Source of the DNA: Bradyrhizobium sp. CSA207
GTDB lineage: Bacteria; Pseudomonadota; Alphaproteobacteria; Rhizobiales; Xanthobacteraceae
NCBI RefSeq assembly: GCF_029051685.1
Contig: NZ_JAACFT010000002.1
Span: 186,001 to 250,000 of the forward strand
DNA: 64,000 nucleotides
Direction of reading: 5' to 3'
Part shown: piece after piece, positions 10,701-19,257 of the stretch
Layout: the number at the start of each line of letters is the position of its first letter
How positions within the stretch are numbered: the first letter of the stretch is position 1
Notes under the pieces: generated by a model
What the model saw: only the letters and a program-made list of their open reading frames with translations
What the model was told of the DNA's origin: nothing
The model's database searches: none
Program-made: the position numbers and the translations under genes

Positions 10701-13700
10701 ACATCACCGCCGCAGGCGGCCAAGGCATTCACGCCTACAACTACGGCATTGGCAATGTGACGGTGAACGATGGAGCCGATACCAGTGTGATCGGTGCCCA
10801 GATGGGGATCAGAGCCCTCGCGCTGAACGGCGGTACCGGAAATGTCAGTGTCTCGCTTGGCGCCAATGCGTCGGTGACGGGTACGGCAGGCTATGGCATC
10901 GACGCCTACAGCATTGATCAGGGCAACATCAGCGTCTCGCTGTCGGGTAACGACACCATCATTTCCGGCAGTTCGGGTATCCTTGCGGTTAACGAGGCCA
11001 CCTACATCGCGAGCGGCGTGCACAGCACGATCGAGGTCACCGCCCACGGCGCCATCCATTCAGGTTCGACTTCGAACCTGAGCGGCTCGACGCCGGGTGG
11101 CATCGTCGCCGGCTACAATCCGAGCGGCGACGGCATCTTTTCGAACAACGTCCATGGCGACGTCACCGTCACGAGCGATGCGACGATCACCGCGGCTGCG
11201 GGCTACGGCATCGAGGCGTTCACCTGGGGCGTCGGCGACGTCACGGTCACGACCGGCGCGACGTCGTCGATCACCGCGGCGGGCACCGCGATCGGCGTGT
11301 TCGATCACGGCGGTGGTGACGTCAGCGTCACCAATGATGGTTCTGCCACCGGTGCGGTCGGCATCTCCGCCATTGCGACCGGCGCCGGCGACGTCACCAT
11401 CATCAATCATGGCGGTATCACCAGCACGAGCCTCGCCGGCATCAGCGTCACGCAGAACGAGGCCGGTGCGAGCGGCTCGACCTTTATCACGAATACCGGC
11501 TCGATCGTGGCGCCGAACGCCCACGCGGCGATCTACATCCAGGAGAACTCGGCCGGCGGCTCCGTGCACGTGCACATCGACAATTCCGCCACCGGAACGA
11601 TCGGACCCGCAATCGCCTCCAACGTGACGTCCACGACCTACGCCATCGTCGAAACCGGCGGCGCCATCGTGATCAACAACGCCGGCCACATCAACGGCAA
11701 TATCTCGGTTGCTACCGCCACATTCAATAACCAAGCGGGTGGCACCTGGACGGTCGCCGGCACCAGCGTCTTCGGCAATGCGTCCTCGATCGTCAACCAT
11801 GGTGCCATCGATCTGCACGGTGGGTCGATCTCCGGGGCCGGGCTGAGCATCGAAAACTGCAACGACATCGATAGCTGGGGTACGGCGTCGATCTCAGGCA
11901 CCATCGCCAACGCCGGCACGATCGAGGTCCATGACGGGGACCTGACGCTGTTCGGCTCGCTGTCGGGCTCGGGCTCGGTCACGGTCGATGCTGGCGCGCT
12001 GTTGACGCTCGAGGGCTCGGTGTCGCAAACGATCGCGCTCGCCGGCGACGGCGCCAAGCTTCAGATCGGCACTTCGACTTTTAGCGGATCGATCGCGGAG
12101 TTGTCCGCGACCGACACGATCGACCTGTCGACCATCAAGTATGACGGCGGCACCTCCGCGACCTACGATCCCGTCACCGGCAATCTCGTCGTGAGCGATC
12201 TGTACGGCCACACGATCACGCTGAAGCTCGTCGGTGCTGACTACAGCGACGCGCATTTTGCTGGCAGCAGCGATGGTCACGGCGGCACGTTGATCACGCT
12301 CAATGCAGACGACGACGCGCCGGTCTTCAACGCGGCCCAGGTGCCGCAGAGCACCGGTTTCAGCGAACTCCTGAACACCACCGGCTCATCGACGACCGAT
12401 CCGGCACCGGCGGCGACCGGTACGATCGACTTCAGCGATGTCGATCTGACGGAGCGGCCGACGGCGACGGTTGCGATCACGGCTCAAACGGTGACCTGGC
12501 TCGACGCCGACCACGCCACGCATCTGACGTTGACGCCCGGCGAGATCGCCGCGCTGGAGCAGGCCCTGACGCTCCAAACCATCGGCAAGAACAACGGCAC
12601 GATCGGCTGGAGCTATTCGATCGCCGACAGCGCGCTCGATTTTCTCGGCGAGAACCAGACCGCGGAGGTGGTCTCCATCGTCACGCTCGACGACCACCAG
12701 GGTGAGACCGATACGGCGCAGGTCACCGTGACGATCGCCGGCAAGAACGATGCGCCTGCGATCACGGCCGAAACAAACGACCATTCCGGCGCGGACCTGC
12801 CCGAGACGAATGCGGGACTGGCGAAGCAGGGTACGCTGACGGTGTCGGATGCCGATGCCACCGATCACGTGACGGTCGCGGTCGACCATCTCGATATCTA
12901 TCTCGACGGCGTGCTCCAGACCGACTATGTCGGCGAACCCTCGAGCGCGACGCTGTTGAACTATCTGACCGTGCTGCAGTCCGGCGACATCCTCAACGGC
13001 ACCGCCACCCACGCCCAGTTCACGTGGGACTTCAATTCAGGCAGCGAGGCCTTCGACTTCCTTGCCGCCGGTCACACGCTGTCGCTGCAGTACACCATCG
13101 TGCCCGACGACAGCCACACGCCGACCGGCACCGGCAACGGCGTCATCACCTTCAACATCGCCGGCAGCAACGATGCGCCGACGCTGGGTGACGCGGCGCT
13201 GGCCTCGGTCAGTGGAGATGACACCGATCCGGGCGGGACCGCGGTCGGCGATCTCTTCGCCGGCAAATTCCACGACGCCGACGACGGCGCGAGGTTCAAG
13301 GCCATTGCGGTCAGCGCCGACAGTGCTACTTCGGATCAGGGCGTGTGGCAGTACGAAATCGCCGGCTCCGATCAATGGGTCAACATTGCCGGCGTCAGCG
13401 ACACTAATGCGCTCGTGCTGAGCACCGACACCCTGGTCCGCTTCGTCCCGGCCAGCGGCTTCAGCGGCACGCCCGGCTCGCTCGACGTTCATGCCCTCGA
13501 CGATACCTACACCGGCGAGATCAGTGCCGACTGTTCCCCAGTCTCGATCGATATCGCCAGCGCCGGCATCGGCCATGGCGGCACGACACCGGTCTCGGAC
13601 GAGGCTGCGTCAGTCAGCATCGATGTGACGGTTCCGCCCGACGTGCTGGTCGCCAACGATGACACGCTCGGCAACGCTACGCCGCCCTCGACGGACGCCG

Positions 13701-15073
13701 GCTGGGTGCTCGACACGGACAACGGTCACTTCTATCGCATCGTCGCTTCGGAACTGACCTGGGATCAGGCAAGTGCCAGCGCGAACGGGGACGGCGCCTA
13801 TCTTGCGACCGTCACCAGCCAGCACGAGGCAGATTTCATCGCCAATCTGCCGGGCTGGGGCGACGTCCAATGGGGGGTGTGGAGCGGCGGCCAGAGCCTC
13901 GACGCCAATCTGCAAACTTCAAGTCACTGGTCATGGGTCACCGGGCCCGAGGCGGGTTCCGATTTCACATATACTGCGTGGAGGGCTGGCGAGCCGAACG
14001 GCTGGGATGACGATACCGTCGCCTACATGGTGATCGAGGATCGCGGCGCCGACTGGAATGACGTGCCGCCTTATTTCGACAATCGCGCTTATGTCGAGGA
14101 ATGGGGTGGCCAGCAGGGCCAGGTCGCGTTCAAGGGGAATGTCGCGACCACGCTGACCACGGCACAGCTGCTGGCCAACGATACCGATTCCGCGGGCAAT
14201 CCCATCACCGTCACGTCGATCGGCGATCTCTTCGGTCAAAGCGCCCATGGCGGCACGGTCACGCTCAACGGCAACATCATCACCTATACGCCGGCGACCG
14301 ATTATTTCGGTTCCGATAGCTTCACTTATACCATCTCCGACGGCATCAAGACTTCGACCGCGACGGTGTCCTTCGCTGTCGATCAGTCTCCGGTGATCGA
14401 CACGACACATTTCGAACATGTGCACAACGCAGACGATACCGATACGATCACGGGGCTCCTGGTCTCGGGTTCGCCGGCGGAGAGCTACACCGTGAGCGCC
14501 GTGACGGCGGGCCACGACATCGGCAGCTCTGTATCTCCCTCGTTTGGAGCCGACCTAACGCTGGATCAGGTCAATTCCGAAATTGCCAGCGTCATTTACG
14601 ATCCCGGTGACTCGCCTCCTGACAACGACGAGATCACCTTCACGGTGACCGACAATTTCGGTGCGCGCGATACCGTCCACTTCATCTTCAACGAGGCCGG
14701 TGACACCTGCCACGGCATCACCTTGCAAGGCACCAGCGGCAAGGACGTCATCTTCGCGACCGAGACCGGCGACACGCTCACTGGCGGCGGCGGCAAGGAC
14801 CAGTTCGTGTTCGCGCCGGGTTCAGGCGAGAACGCCACGCACACTATCACCGATTTTACGATGGGCCTCGACAAGATCGACCTGCGACAGTTCTCCGACG
14901 TCGGCTCCATCGGCAATCTTGCGATCGCCCCGCAGCAGTCGGGCGATACGCTGATCACCTGGAACCAGCAGATCGCGCAGGACGAGGGTCCGATCACGGA
15001 GCAGGAAACGCTCCTCCTCAAGAGCGTGGTCGCGGCAAATCTCAAGGCCAGCGATTTCATCTTCCATGCCTAG
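4745..15073 (+). CDS. Giant type I-secreted surface protein: FecR-like, VCBS, beta-helix, C-type lectin-like and RTX-type parts
   Basis: A 3442-residue, repetitive, almost cysteine-free protein. The frame is closed by a stop at 4697 and offers no early ATG, so TTG at 4745 is the likeliest start; no strong ribosome site is visible. Approximate parts in order: unique N-terminus 1-120; FecR-like domain 124-300 (TPVATMGIRGTAV); two VCBS units 390-685 (VTITGTD ends); a W-rich link near 684-725; Gly/Thr/Asn-rich beta-strand repeats 760-1680, including near-identical 88-90-residue tandem units; a beta-helix-like tract 1750-2385; further VCBS/cadherin-like units 2520-2965; a C-type lectin-like domain 2982-3122 (YLATVTSQHEADFI, GEPN, YVEEW); a cadherin-like unit to ~3216; and a terminal RTX-type section (GGGGKDQFVF, ITDFTMGLDKIDLR) ending in DFIF plus two residues. 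The C-terminus is typical of type I secretion substrates. The inferred role is surface attachment or matrix formation. Confidence 0.85.
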   Translation: MNYAGKFDAALSLDGEGSNSPSRVHVDSFTAKPFIAKAHGHVPEGAFVVPDPNLIFHGDFKRAGADLVLSHDGREFVVHDYFRGDKRAAISSPDGAHLTGDIVNALTGHVQYAQAAPGAAAAQVIGHVTKLSGSATAVRNGVSIVLNNGDNVEKGDVVSTGGDSTLGITFIDGTVFGLSSNARMVLNEMVYDPNGSSNSSLLSLVAGTITFVAGETAKHGDMKIDTPVATMGIRGTAVLTQINFVVPAGGGDPQPQASFQVLVEPNGTTGSYILFDKVTLLPIATVNQAGQMIQISGGNVTISNALMSPDVQKLITDVFTLKFTDNNTNTKLTSNFTDSITQTSQDLVFKSGSGAVVIATFTNLNPQGSEGPSNSTPSATRIPGQPLVQSLDSSGNVKTAFALTERADRTGDTADSDTISGRITFVDQNLGDRPTVAVSLADAPNYVYQNAGHQDVTGSLSALQKQDIAATQIQINVAADGANNNNGSAVWTYTIPDNVFDFLAAGETLTLTYMVRIDTNFAVSPESKFIPITITITGTNDKPVITTGVPTITFEGGTSVPGGPLTSHVPTSGTLTFKDVDLTDTHTVSVKLTGATLPDGTVPPGPLAEFQNAMSVAIAAGADSKGTGTGTINWSLADLPVYLADFIPDGEVLTLTYTVTVTDAQGATAQQTITVTITGTDAPAVVWIATDHAGAPSGGFWKDAANWETGTVPTIDDDVIVITDQLHGLTPSYPVTIDAAAYAKSITMNDFGGPPPKVINQSTLTVAGALNMSADSIFTNAATGTMSIGGKAEILDTAVLTNAGYLTLKGGGDFASGTTITNSGTIELFGGTLKTLADIANAGGTLKADAGTTLIVDTATVDGGTVTILGTLELDGISLIENGTLNNSGTVNVKGAVEFAHEIVGNTSGGVIKILANGWLTIDQGSTVTNTGNVTVDANGKLTVNGATISGAGTVTDNGEIDLTGSAVLSGGILKNNAALKASGAGNALDNETVTNAITGTIEVQANGALTIDQASVVTNAGNVTVDATGKLTVNGATISGAGTVTGNGEIDLTGSAVLSGGILKNNAVFKVSGTGNALDHETVTNASTIEVLANGALTIDQGSAIANTGNITVDATGKLTVNGATISGAGTVTDNGEIDLTGSAVMSGGILNNNGAFKVSGIGNALDGEIVTNAGTIEVLANGALTIDQGSTVANSIGNVVVDANAVLTLDGATISGGGVNGSGTIDVTGASTIDGGATLSTSAVIADAKLTLDGITVSGSTITDNASIELDNTVKLEGNAKIQGASAAAKGAITNTGTLEIVGAATLLNDVLTNTGHTVQIDDGQTLTLSGTEITGGTIENYSGALGGTIDVTSNGTIDGNAALNKGNVKVESGVTLTLGDAALSGTKITNDGTVKLDASRTLTLTGASLTGGMLAVSGTLGSSGFTTITDANITNSYLIEAIGGALALVATTSATSITNDGGTIRANNAELDINGEAVTNTGTLAAINNGTLKLIATTVANTGTVSVESGSTLDLAGATINGGTVTISGTLESTGTSAINGADFTNNGTIDVTSGTLSIDPTTITNNLLFEVNGAGAVLDISGDPVNNSGTLEAINGGTLKLTGLAVTNLGGTVLVGGASKLYLSSVTINDGHLNNAGNLYSVSGLNKITAAVDNTGGSIEVQAGTLDLAGGLTGAGSLIIDGGATLELAGANAQTVTFAGGTDTLQLDKVAGQSFTGTIAGQSTTGGTFAITGAGNITTSSGDALDFTALGGTPGAPANIVLTPTGVLTGAANGIVVTQNGTGGISLTATKDIIGLNGNGITLRDSATGVGSITVNNVTGKATGTGANSEGILVENLNAANSGDISITQLGGAVGGAYGIDATTQGDGDISIDAGGNITGSAIYGIRARSYGAGSESVTTEAGSVITSGSSGIIAVNRAMSLDSLAGSTITVENYGTIHSGSSLNQSNNSPAGIQAGYTGATTGSNANTDVYGTVVVNNHANITAAGGQGIHAYNYGIGNVTVNDGADTSVIGAQMGIRALALNGGTGNVSVSLGANASVTGTAGYGIDAYSIDQGNISVSLSGNDTIISGSSGILAVNEATYIASGVHSTIEVTAHGAIHSGSTSNLSGSTPGGIVAGYNPSGDGIFSNNVHGDVTVTSDATITAAAGYGIEAFTWGVGDVTVTTGATSSITAAGTAIGVFDHGGGDVSVTNDGSATGAVGISAIATGAGDVTIINHGGITSTSLAGISVTQNEAGASGSTFITNTGSIVAPNAHAAIYIQENSAGGSVHVHIDNSATGTIGPAIASNVTSTTYAIVETGGAIVINNAGHINGNISVATATFNNQAGGTWTVAGTSVFGNASSIVNHGAIDLHGGSISGAGLSIENCNDIDSWGTASISGTIANAGTIEVHDGDLTLFGSLSGSGSVTVDAGALLTLEGSVSQTIALAGDGAKLQIGTSTFSGSIAELSATDTIDLSTIKYDGGTSATYDPVTGNLVVSDLYGHTITLKLVGADYSDAHFAGSSDGHGGTLITLNADDDAPVFNAAQVPQSTGFSELLNTTGSSTTDPAPAATGTIDFSDVDLTERPTATVAITAQTVTWLDADHATHLTLTPGEIAALEQALTLQTIGKNNGTIGWSYSIADSALDFLGENQTAEVVSIVTLDDHQGETDTAQVTVTIAGKNDAPAITAETNDHSGADLPETNAGLAKQGTLTVSDADATDHVTVAVDHLDIYLDGVLQTDYVGEPSSATLLNYLTVLQSGDILNGTATHAQFTWDFNSGSEAFDFLAAGHTLSLQYTIVPDDSHTPTGTGNGVITFNIAGSNDAPTLGDAALASVSGDDTDPGGTAVGDLFAGKFHDADDGARFKAIAVSADSATSDQGVWQYEIAGSDQWVNIAGVSDTNALVLSTDTLVRFVPASGFSGTPGSLDVHALDDTYTGEISADCSPVSIDIASAGIGHGGTTPVSDEAASVSIDVTVPPDVLVANDDTLGNATPPSTDAGWVLDTDNGHFYRIVASELTWDQASASANGDGAYLATVTSQHEADFIANLPGWGDVQWGVWSGGQSLDANLQTSSHWSWVTGPEAGSDFTYTAWRAGEPNGWDDDTVAYMVIEDRGADWNDVPPYFDNRAYVEEWGGQQGQVAFKGNVATTLTTAQLLANDTDSAGNPITVTSIGDLFGQSAHGGTVTLNGNIITYTPATDYFGSDSFTYTISDGIKTSTATVSFAVDQSPVIDTTHFEHVHNADDTDTITGLLVSGSPAESYTVSAVTAGHDIGSSVSPSFGADLTLDQVNSEIASVIYDPGDSPPDNDEITFTVTDNFGARDTVHFIFNEAGDTCHGITLQGTSGKDVIFATETGDTLTGGGGKDQFVFAPGSGENATHTITDFTMGLDKIDLRQFSDVGSIGNLAIAPQQSGDTLITWNQQIAQDEGPITEQETLLLKSVVAANLKASDFIFHA
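7502..8335 (+). repeat. In-frame tandem repeats in the giant surface protein gene
   Basis: Units beginning CTGACGATCGACCAG or CTGACGATCGATCAG start at 7502, 7772, 8036 and 8300, with spacings of 270, 264 and 264 bp. That gives three units of 90, 88 and 88 codons plus the beginning of a fourth. The shared protein core includes LTIDQ, GKLTVNGATISGAGTVT and GEIDLTGSAV. Near-identity at DNA level points to recent duplication or gene conversion. Confidence 0.85.
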
Positions 15074-15172
15074 TGACCGCTGAGGCCCCGGCGATCGCCG
15101 CGCATCTTGACCGCGGCGAAAAATCGATCGACCTTCGCCGCCAGGGAATAGCCAATCGCACGCGGACGCTTC

Positions 15173-17449
15173 ATGATCGGAGCGCGAAGCGTGATGCAGG
15201 CGGGAAGTCCAATCGGCATGAAACGTCTCAAGATCCTGCGGCGGTGGTTTGCACGGAAGCTCGGCTTTGCGCGGCTGATGTGCCTTGCGCTGCTGGTCGT
15301 GTTCGCCGGGCTGCGCGTCTGGGATCCGCCGCCGATTCAGGAATTGCGGCTGCGCACCTTCGACATGTTTCAGCTGATCGATCCGCGCCACAAGACGGTG
15401 CGGCCGGTCACCATCGTCGACATCGACGACAAGAGTCTGGCCAGGCTCGGCCAGTGGCCCTGGCCACGCACGCGCATCGCCGACCTGATCCAGAACCTCA
15501 CCACCAACGGCGCGGTGGCGATCGGGTTCGACGTGGTGTTCTCGGAGGCCGACCGACTCAACCCTGATCTGGTCGCGAGCCAGATGCGCTATCTCGACGA
15601 TGCCACCCGCGCCAAGCTGCGCGAATTGCCGAGCAATGACCAGATCCTCGCCGAAGCGATCAAGCGCTCGCGCGTGGTGCTGGGCGAGACCGGGCAGCGG
15701 GCCATCTCCTCTGAGGTCGATAAGACGCTGCCTTTCACCGGCATCGCCACGGTCGGCGAGGAGGGCGCCGAACGCTTCCTGTTCGAATTCCCCGGCCTGT
15801 TGCGCAACGTGCCCGTGATCGAGACCGTCGCAGCCGGCCGCGGCCTGTTCACCATCAGGACCGAGCGTGATGGCCTGATCCGCCGCGTGCCGATGATCAT
15901 GCGCGCCCAGGGCAACATCATGCCCTCGCTCAGCCTCGAGATCCTCCGCGTCGTCACGGGCACGCCGACGCTGCTGGTCCGGACCGACAAGACCGGCATC
16001 AGGGCCGTGCGCCTCAAGGGCGTCGAGATCCCGACCGACAAGAACGGTCAGCTCTGGGTGCACTATGCCCGCCAGGACCCGTCGATCTACGTCTCGGCCG
16101 TCGACGTGCTCGACAACACCGTGCCGCCCGGCAAAATCGCCGGCAAGCTGGTGCTGGTCGGCACCTCCGCGGTCGGGCTCAACGACATCAAGACCACGCC
16201 GGTGTCCTCGACCATGCCGGGCGTCGAGATCCATGCCCAGGTGCTCGAAAGCATTCTGAGCGCCGCGGTGATCTCCCAGCCGAACTATGCGCTCGGCGTC
16301 GAGCTGCTCGCGGCCCTCGTCATCGGCCTTCTCGTCATCATCTTCACGCCGAATCTCGGGCCGGTGCGCCTGGTGCTCGCCGGCGCGATGTTTGCCGCCA
16401 TCCTGGTCGGGGTGTCCTGGTTCTTCTACGCGCAGTACCGCTACCTGATCGATTTCACCTATCCGCTGCTGTCGACCACAGCGATCTACCTGACGCTGAT
16501 CTTCGCCAGCTTCGTGCGCGAGCAGCGGCAGCGTGTGCAGATCCGCGGCATGTTCGCGCAATACATGTCGCCGGTGCTGGTCGAGCAGCTGGCGCAGTCG
16601 CCGGAAAAGCTGGTGCTCGGCGGCGAGGAGCGCGAGATGACGATCATGTTCTCCGACGTGCGCGGCTTCACCACCATCTCGGAGACCTACAAGCACGATC
16701 CGCAGGGCCTGATCGCGCTGATGAACCGCTTCCTGACGCCGCTGACCGACGTGATCATCGATCAGAAGGGCTATATCGACAAATACATGGGCGATGCCAT
16801 TATGGCGTTCTGGAACGCGCCGCTCGACGACGCCGAGCATGAGCTCAACGCTTGCGAGGCCGCCATCCAGATGCTCGAGCGGATCGACGCGGTCAACAAG
16901 GAGCGCGAGCAGGAAGCCGTCGACGGCGGCCATGTGTACATCCCGCTCAATGTCGGCATCGGCCTCAACACCGGCATCGGCGTGGTCGGCAACATGGGCT
17001 CCGACCTGAAGAAGAACTATTCGGTGCTCGGCGACAGCGTCAACCTGGCCTCGCGCCTGGAAGGGCAGTCGAAGGAATACGGCTTTCCAATCATCGTCGG
17101 CTCCAGGACCGCGCTCGCCGCCAAGGACAAGTTCGCGATCCTCGAGCTCGACTTCATCATGGTCAAGGGCAAGACCGAGCCGGAGGTGATCTACGCCATC
17201 GCCGGCCGCGCCGACGTGATGCGTTCGGGCGCATTCCAGCGTCTGCGCAACGTCACCATCGAGATGCTCGGCTGCTACCGCAACCGCGACTGGCAGGGCG
17301 CACTCGATGCGATCGAGCGCGGCCGTCGCAGCGAAGATGCCGACACGCTGGAAAAGCTGTTCAAGCTCTACGAAGTGCGCATCAAGGAATTCCAGGTTGA
17401 TCCCCCGCCCGAGGGCTGGACCGGGGCTTATGCGCTGCTGACGAAGTAG
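15173..17449 (+). CDS. CHASE2-domain class III adenylate/guanylate cyclase
   Basis: A 758-residue membrane protein. An internal ATG at 15218, with GGCGGGAAG 10 nt upstream and opening into basic residues and a membrane segment, is an equally good start (743 residues). Order of parts: N-terminal membrane segment (~30-45); CHASE2 extracellular sensor (~60-350, with VTIVDIDDKSLARLGQWPWP and VGTSAVGLNDIKTTP); two to three membrane segments (~370-445); and the cyclase domain (~485-675). The cyclase core shows both metal-binding aspartates (MFSDVRGFT and KYMGDAIMAF), the adenine-side VLGDSVN and the transition-state NLASRLE. It should be active and make a cyclic nucleotide in response to a periplasmic signal. 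It starts about 100 nt after the giant surface protein gene in the same direction, so co-expression is likely. FecR-type proteins are often found beside CHASE2 proteins. Confidence 0.9.
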   Translation: MIGARSVMQAGSPIGMKRLKILRRWFARKLGFARLMCLALLVVFAGLRVWDPPPIQELRLRTFDMFQLIDPRHKTVRPVTIVDIDDKSLARLGQWPWPRTRIADLIQNLTTNGAVAIGFDVVFSEADRLNPDLVASQMRYLDDATRAKLRELPSNDQILAEAIKRSRVVLGETGQRAISSEVDKTLPFTGIATVGEEGAERFLFEFPGLLRNVPVIETVAAGRGLFTIRTERDGLIRRVPMIMRAQGNIMPSLSLEILRVVTGTPTLLVRTDKTGIRAVRLKGVEIPTDKNGQLWVHYARQDPSIYVSAVDVLDNTVPPGKIAGKLVLVGTSAVGLNDIKTTPVSSTMPGVEIHAQVLESILSAAVISQPNYALGVELLAALVIGLLVIIFTPNLGPVRLVLAGAMFAAILVGVSWFFYAQYRYLIDFTYPLLSTTAIYLTLIFASFVREQRQRVQIRGMFAQYMSPVLVEQLAQSPEKLVLGGEEREMTIMFSDVRGFTTISETYKHDPQGLIALMNRFLTPLTDVIIDQKGYIDKYMGDAIMAFWNAPLDDAEHELNACEAAIQMLERIDAVNKEREQEAVDGGHVYIPLNVGIGLNTGIGVVGNMGSDLKKNYSVLGDSVNLASRLEGQSKEYGFPIIVGSRTALAAKDKFAILELDFIMVKGKTEPEVIYAIAGRADVMRSGAFQRLRNVTIEMLGCYRNRDWQGALDAIERGRRSEDADTLEKLFKLYEVRIKEFQVDPPPEGWTGAYALLTK

Positions 17450-17486
17450 GGCTGCGAGTGTGTGGGCTCCGCCGTTGCCCACACTC

Positions 17487-17567
17487 CGTCATTGCGAGCA
17501 GAGCGAAGCAATCCAGAGTGTCTCCGCGGATGCATTTCTGGATTGCTTCGCTCCGCTCGCAATGACG
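17487..17567. repeat. Family B palindromic repeat, copy 1
   Basis: A palindrome with arms CGTCATTGCGAGC...GAAGCAATCCAGA and TCTGGATTGCTTCGC...GCTCGCAATGACG around a short centre. It sits between convergent genes. Similar copies are at 39880-40067 (interrupted) and 55198-55277. A fragment resembling a family F arm (GTCGTCCCGGCGAAGGCC) follows at about 17605. Confidence 0.85.
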
Positions 17568-17661
17568 AGTCTGTTGAGGCGTTTGTAGGCAATAGCTCGC
17601 GGCGGTCGTCCCGGCGAAGGCCGCGACGACCGCGTCCATTGAGGCGGGCGCGCAGCCTGCC

Positions 17662-19257
17662 TCACTCCACCCCGATCGTCGTCAGATCCTGGAACCAGTG
17701 CTGCGCCTGGACGAACCGCTTGACCTTCGGCGACAGCGCGTGCGGGTTGGTGTCGTGCACGACCCACACCAGCGCGGCGTCGTCGACGATCAATGCATGC
17801 GCCTGGGCCAGCAGTTCGTCCTGCTTGGTGGCATCGAAGGTCTGCTTGGCCTCGTCGATCAGCGCGTCGACCTTCGGGTTCTTGTAGCCGCCCCAGTTGA
17901 CGCCGACCGGTGCGATCTGGCCGGAATGGAAGAAACGGACGATGGCATAGAGCGGGTCCGAGGTGACATAGGCGATGTTGTTGGCGCTGATGCCGGCGTT
18001 GATCTCGTCGGCCGCGCCCTTGCGCCAATGCGTATAGAGTGTCTCGAGCTCGACCACCTTGAAGTCGATCTCGATGCCGATCTCCTTGAAGCTCTGCTGC
18101 AAAAATTCGTTCATCGGCAGCGACAGCATCTGGCCGGTGCCGCCTTGCGCGATGATGAAGGTGGCCTTGAGCGGCTTCGCCTTGGAGTAGCCGGCTTCCT
18201 CGACCAGCTTCTTCGCCGCTGCGACATCGTATTTCAATTCGAAGCTCGGCTTGCCGAACCACGGGCTCGACGGGTCGACTTGGCCCTTGGCGGGCTTTGC
18301 CAGTCCATTCATCAGGCCCACCACCGCCTCGCGGTCGATCGCGAGGTTGAGCGCCTTGCGCAGCCGGATGTCGGTCCAGGGCGAGCCCGGCAGCACGCTG
18401 AGGTGATAATTCCAGACATGTGGCGTGACGTTGTCGACGAGCTTGATGCCGGCCGCCTTGAGTTGCGGCACGGCGTCCGGCGCCGGCGTCTCAATCAGAT
18501 CAACCTGGCCCGCGAGCAGCGCGTTGGTGCGCGTCAGCGCTTCCGGCATCGGCACCAGCACCAGCTTGTCGACCTTGGGAATCCGCTTCTTGTTCCAGTA
18601 GTCCGGATTCTTGCTGAGCTCGGCGAGCTCGCGCGGCACCAGCTTGGTCAGCTTGAACGGGCCGGTGCCGGAGGGCTGGCTCGCGAACTTGTCCCAATCC
18701 TTACCCAGCTTCTCGTATTGCGTCGGGCTCGACACCAGGAACCACAGCATCTGATAGGGAAAGAAGGAGTCGACCGTCTTGGTGGTGATCTCCACCGTGG
18801 AGTCGTCGATCTTGGCGTAGCTCGCCACCGAAGGCAGGCGGGTCTTCACCTGCGCGCTCTGCCGCTTGTCGAATTGCGGCGCCTTGTCGTTGAGCACCTT
18901 GTCCAGATTCCAGATCACCGCATCGGCGTTGAACTCGCTGCCGTCGTGAAACGTCACGCCCTTGCGCAGGGTGAAGCGCCATTTTGTCTTGTCTTTATCG
19001 TCGACCTTCCATTCGGTGGCGAGGCCCGGCACCAGCTTGCCGGGCCGGTCGGCGACGTCCATCTCCCAGGCGACCAGGGGATCGTAGATCGTGTAGGCCG
19101 TGAACTGATAGGCGCCGGCGCCGCGATCGGGCTGCCCGGTCGTCAGCGGTATGTCCGCCATCGAGATGCCGTAGCGCACCACCGTTTCGGCGCTCCCCGG
19201 GATTGCGGATAGCGCCAGCGCAAGCACGGCGAGACAGGTCGACAGTCGGATACGCAT
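17662..19257 (-). CDS. Dipeptide/oligopeptide-type ABC transporter substrate-binding protein (SBP family 5)
   Basis: A 531-residue periplasmic binding protein. The start at 19257 is chosen because it opens a signal peptide (MRIRLSTCLAVLALALSAIP, cleavage near GSAE) and has a GGAG site just upstream; the frame extends further but without coding character. Family signatures are FHDGSEFNADAVIWNLDKV and the SGTGPFKLTKLVPRELAEL segment. It is clearly paralogous to the divergent gene at 19471: both share ADIP..TGQPD or ADIP..LGQPD openings, LATEWKVDD-DKTKW and the ending pattern PKV.....WF.D...I/V. It is probably an alternative ligand receptor for the transporter encoded to its right. Confidence 0.9.
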   Translation of the reverse strand: MRIRLSTCLAVLALALSAIPGSAETVVRYGISMADIPLTTGQPDRGAGAYQFTAYTIYDPLVAWEMDVADRPGKLVPGLATEWKVDDKDKTKWRFTLRKGVTFHDGSEFNADAVIWNLDKVLNDKAPQFDKRQSAQVKTRLPSVASYAKIDDSTVEITTKTVDSFFPYQMLWFLVSSPTQYEKLGKDWDKFASQPSGTGPFKLTKLVPRELAELSKNPDYWNKKRIPKVDKLVLVPMPEALTRTNALLAGQVDLIETPAPDAVPQLKAAGIKLVDNVTPHVWNYHLSVLPGSPWTDIRLRKALNLAIDREAVVGLMNGLAKPAKGQVDPSSPWFGKPSFELKYDVAAAKKLVEEAGYSKAKPLKATFIIAQGGTGQMLSLPMNEFLQQSFKEIGIEIDFKVVELETLYTHWRKGAADEINAGISANNIAYVTSDPLYAIVRFFHSGQIAPVGVNWGGYKNPKVDALIDEAKQTFDATKQDELLAQAHALIVDDAALVWVVHDTNPHALSPKVKRFVQAQHWFQDLTTIGVE

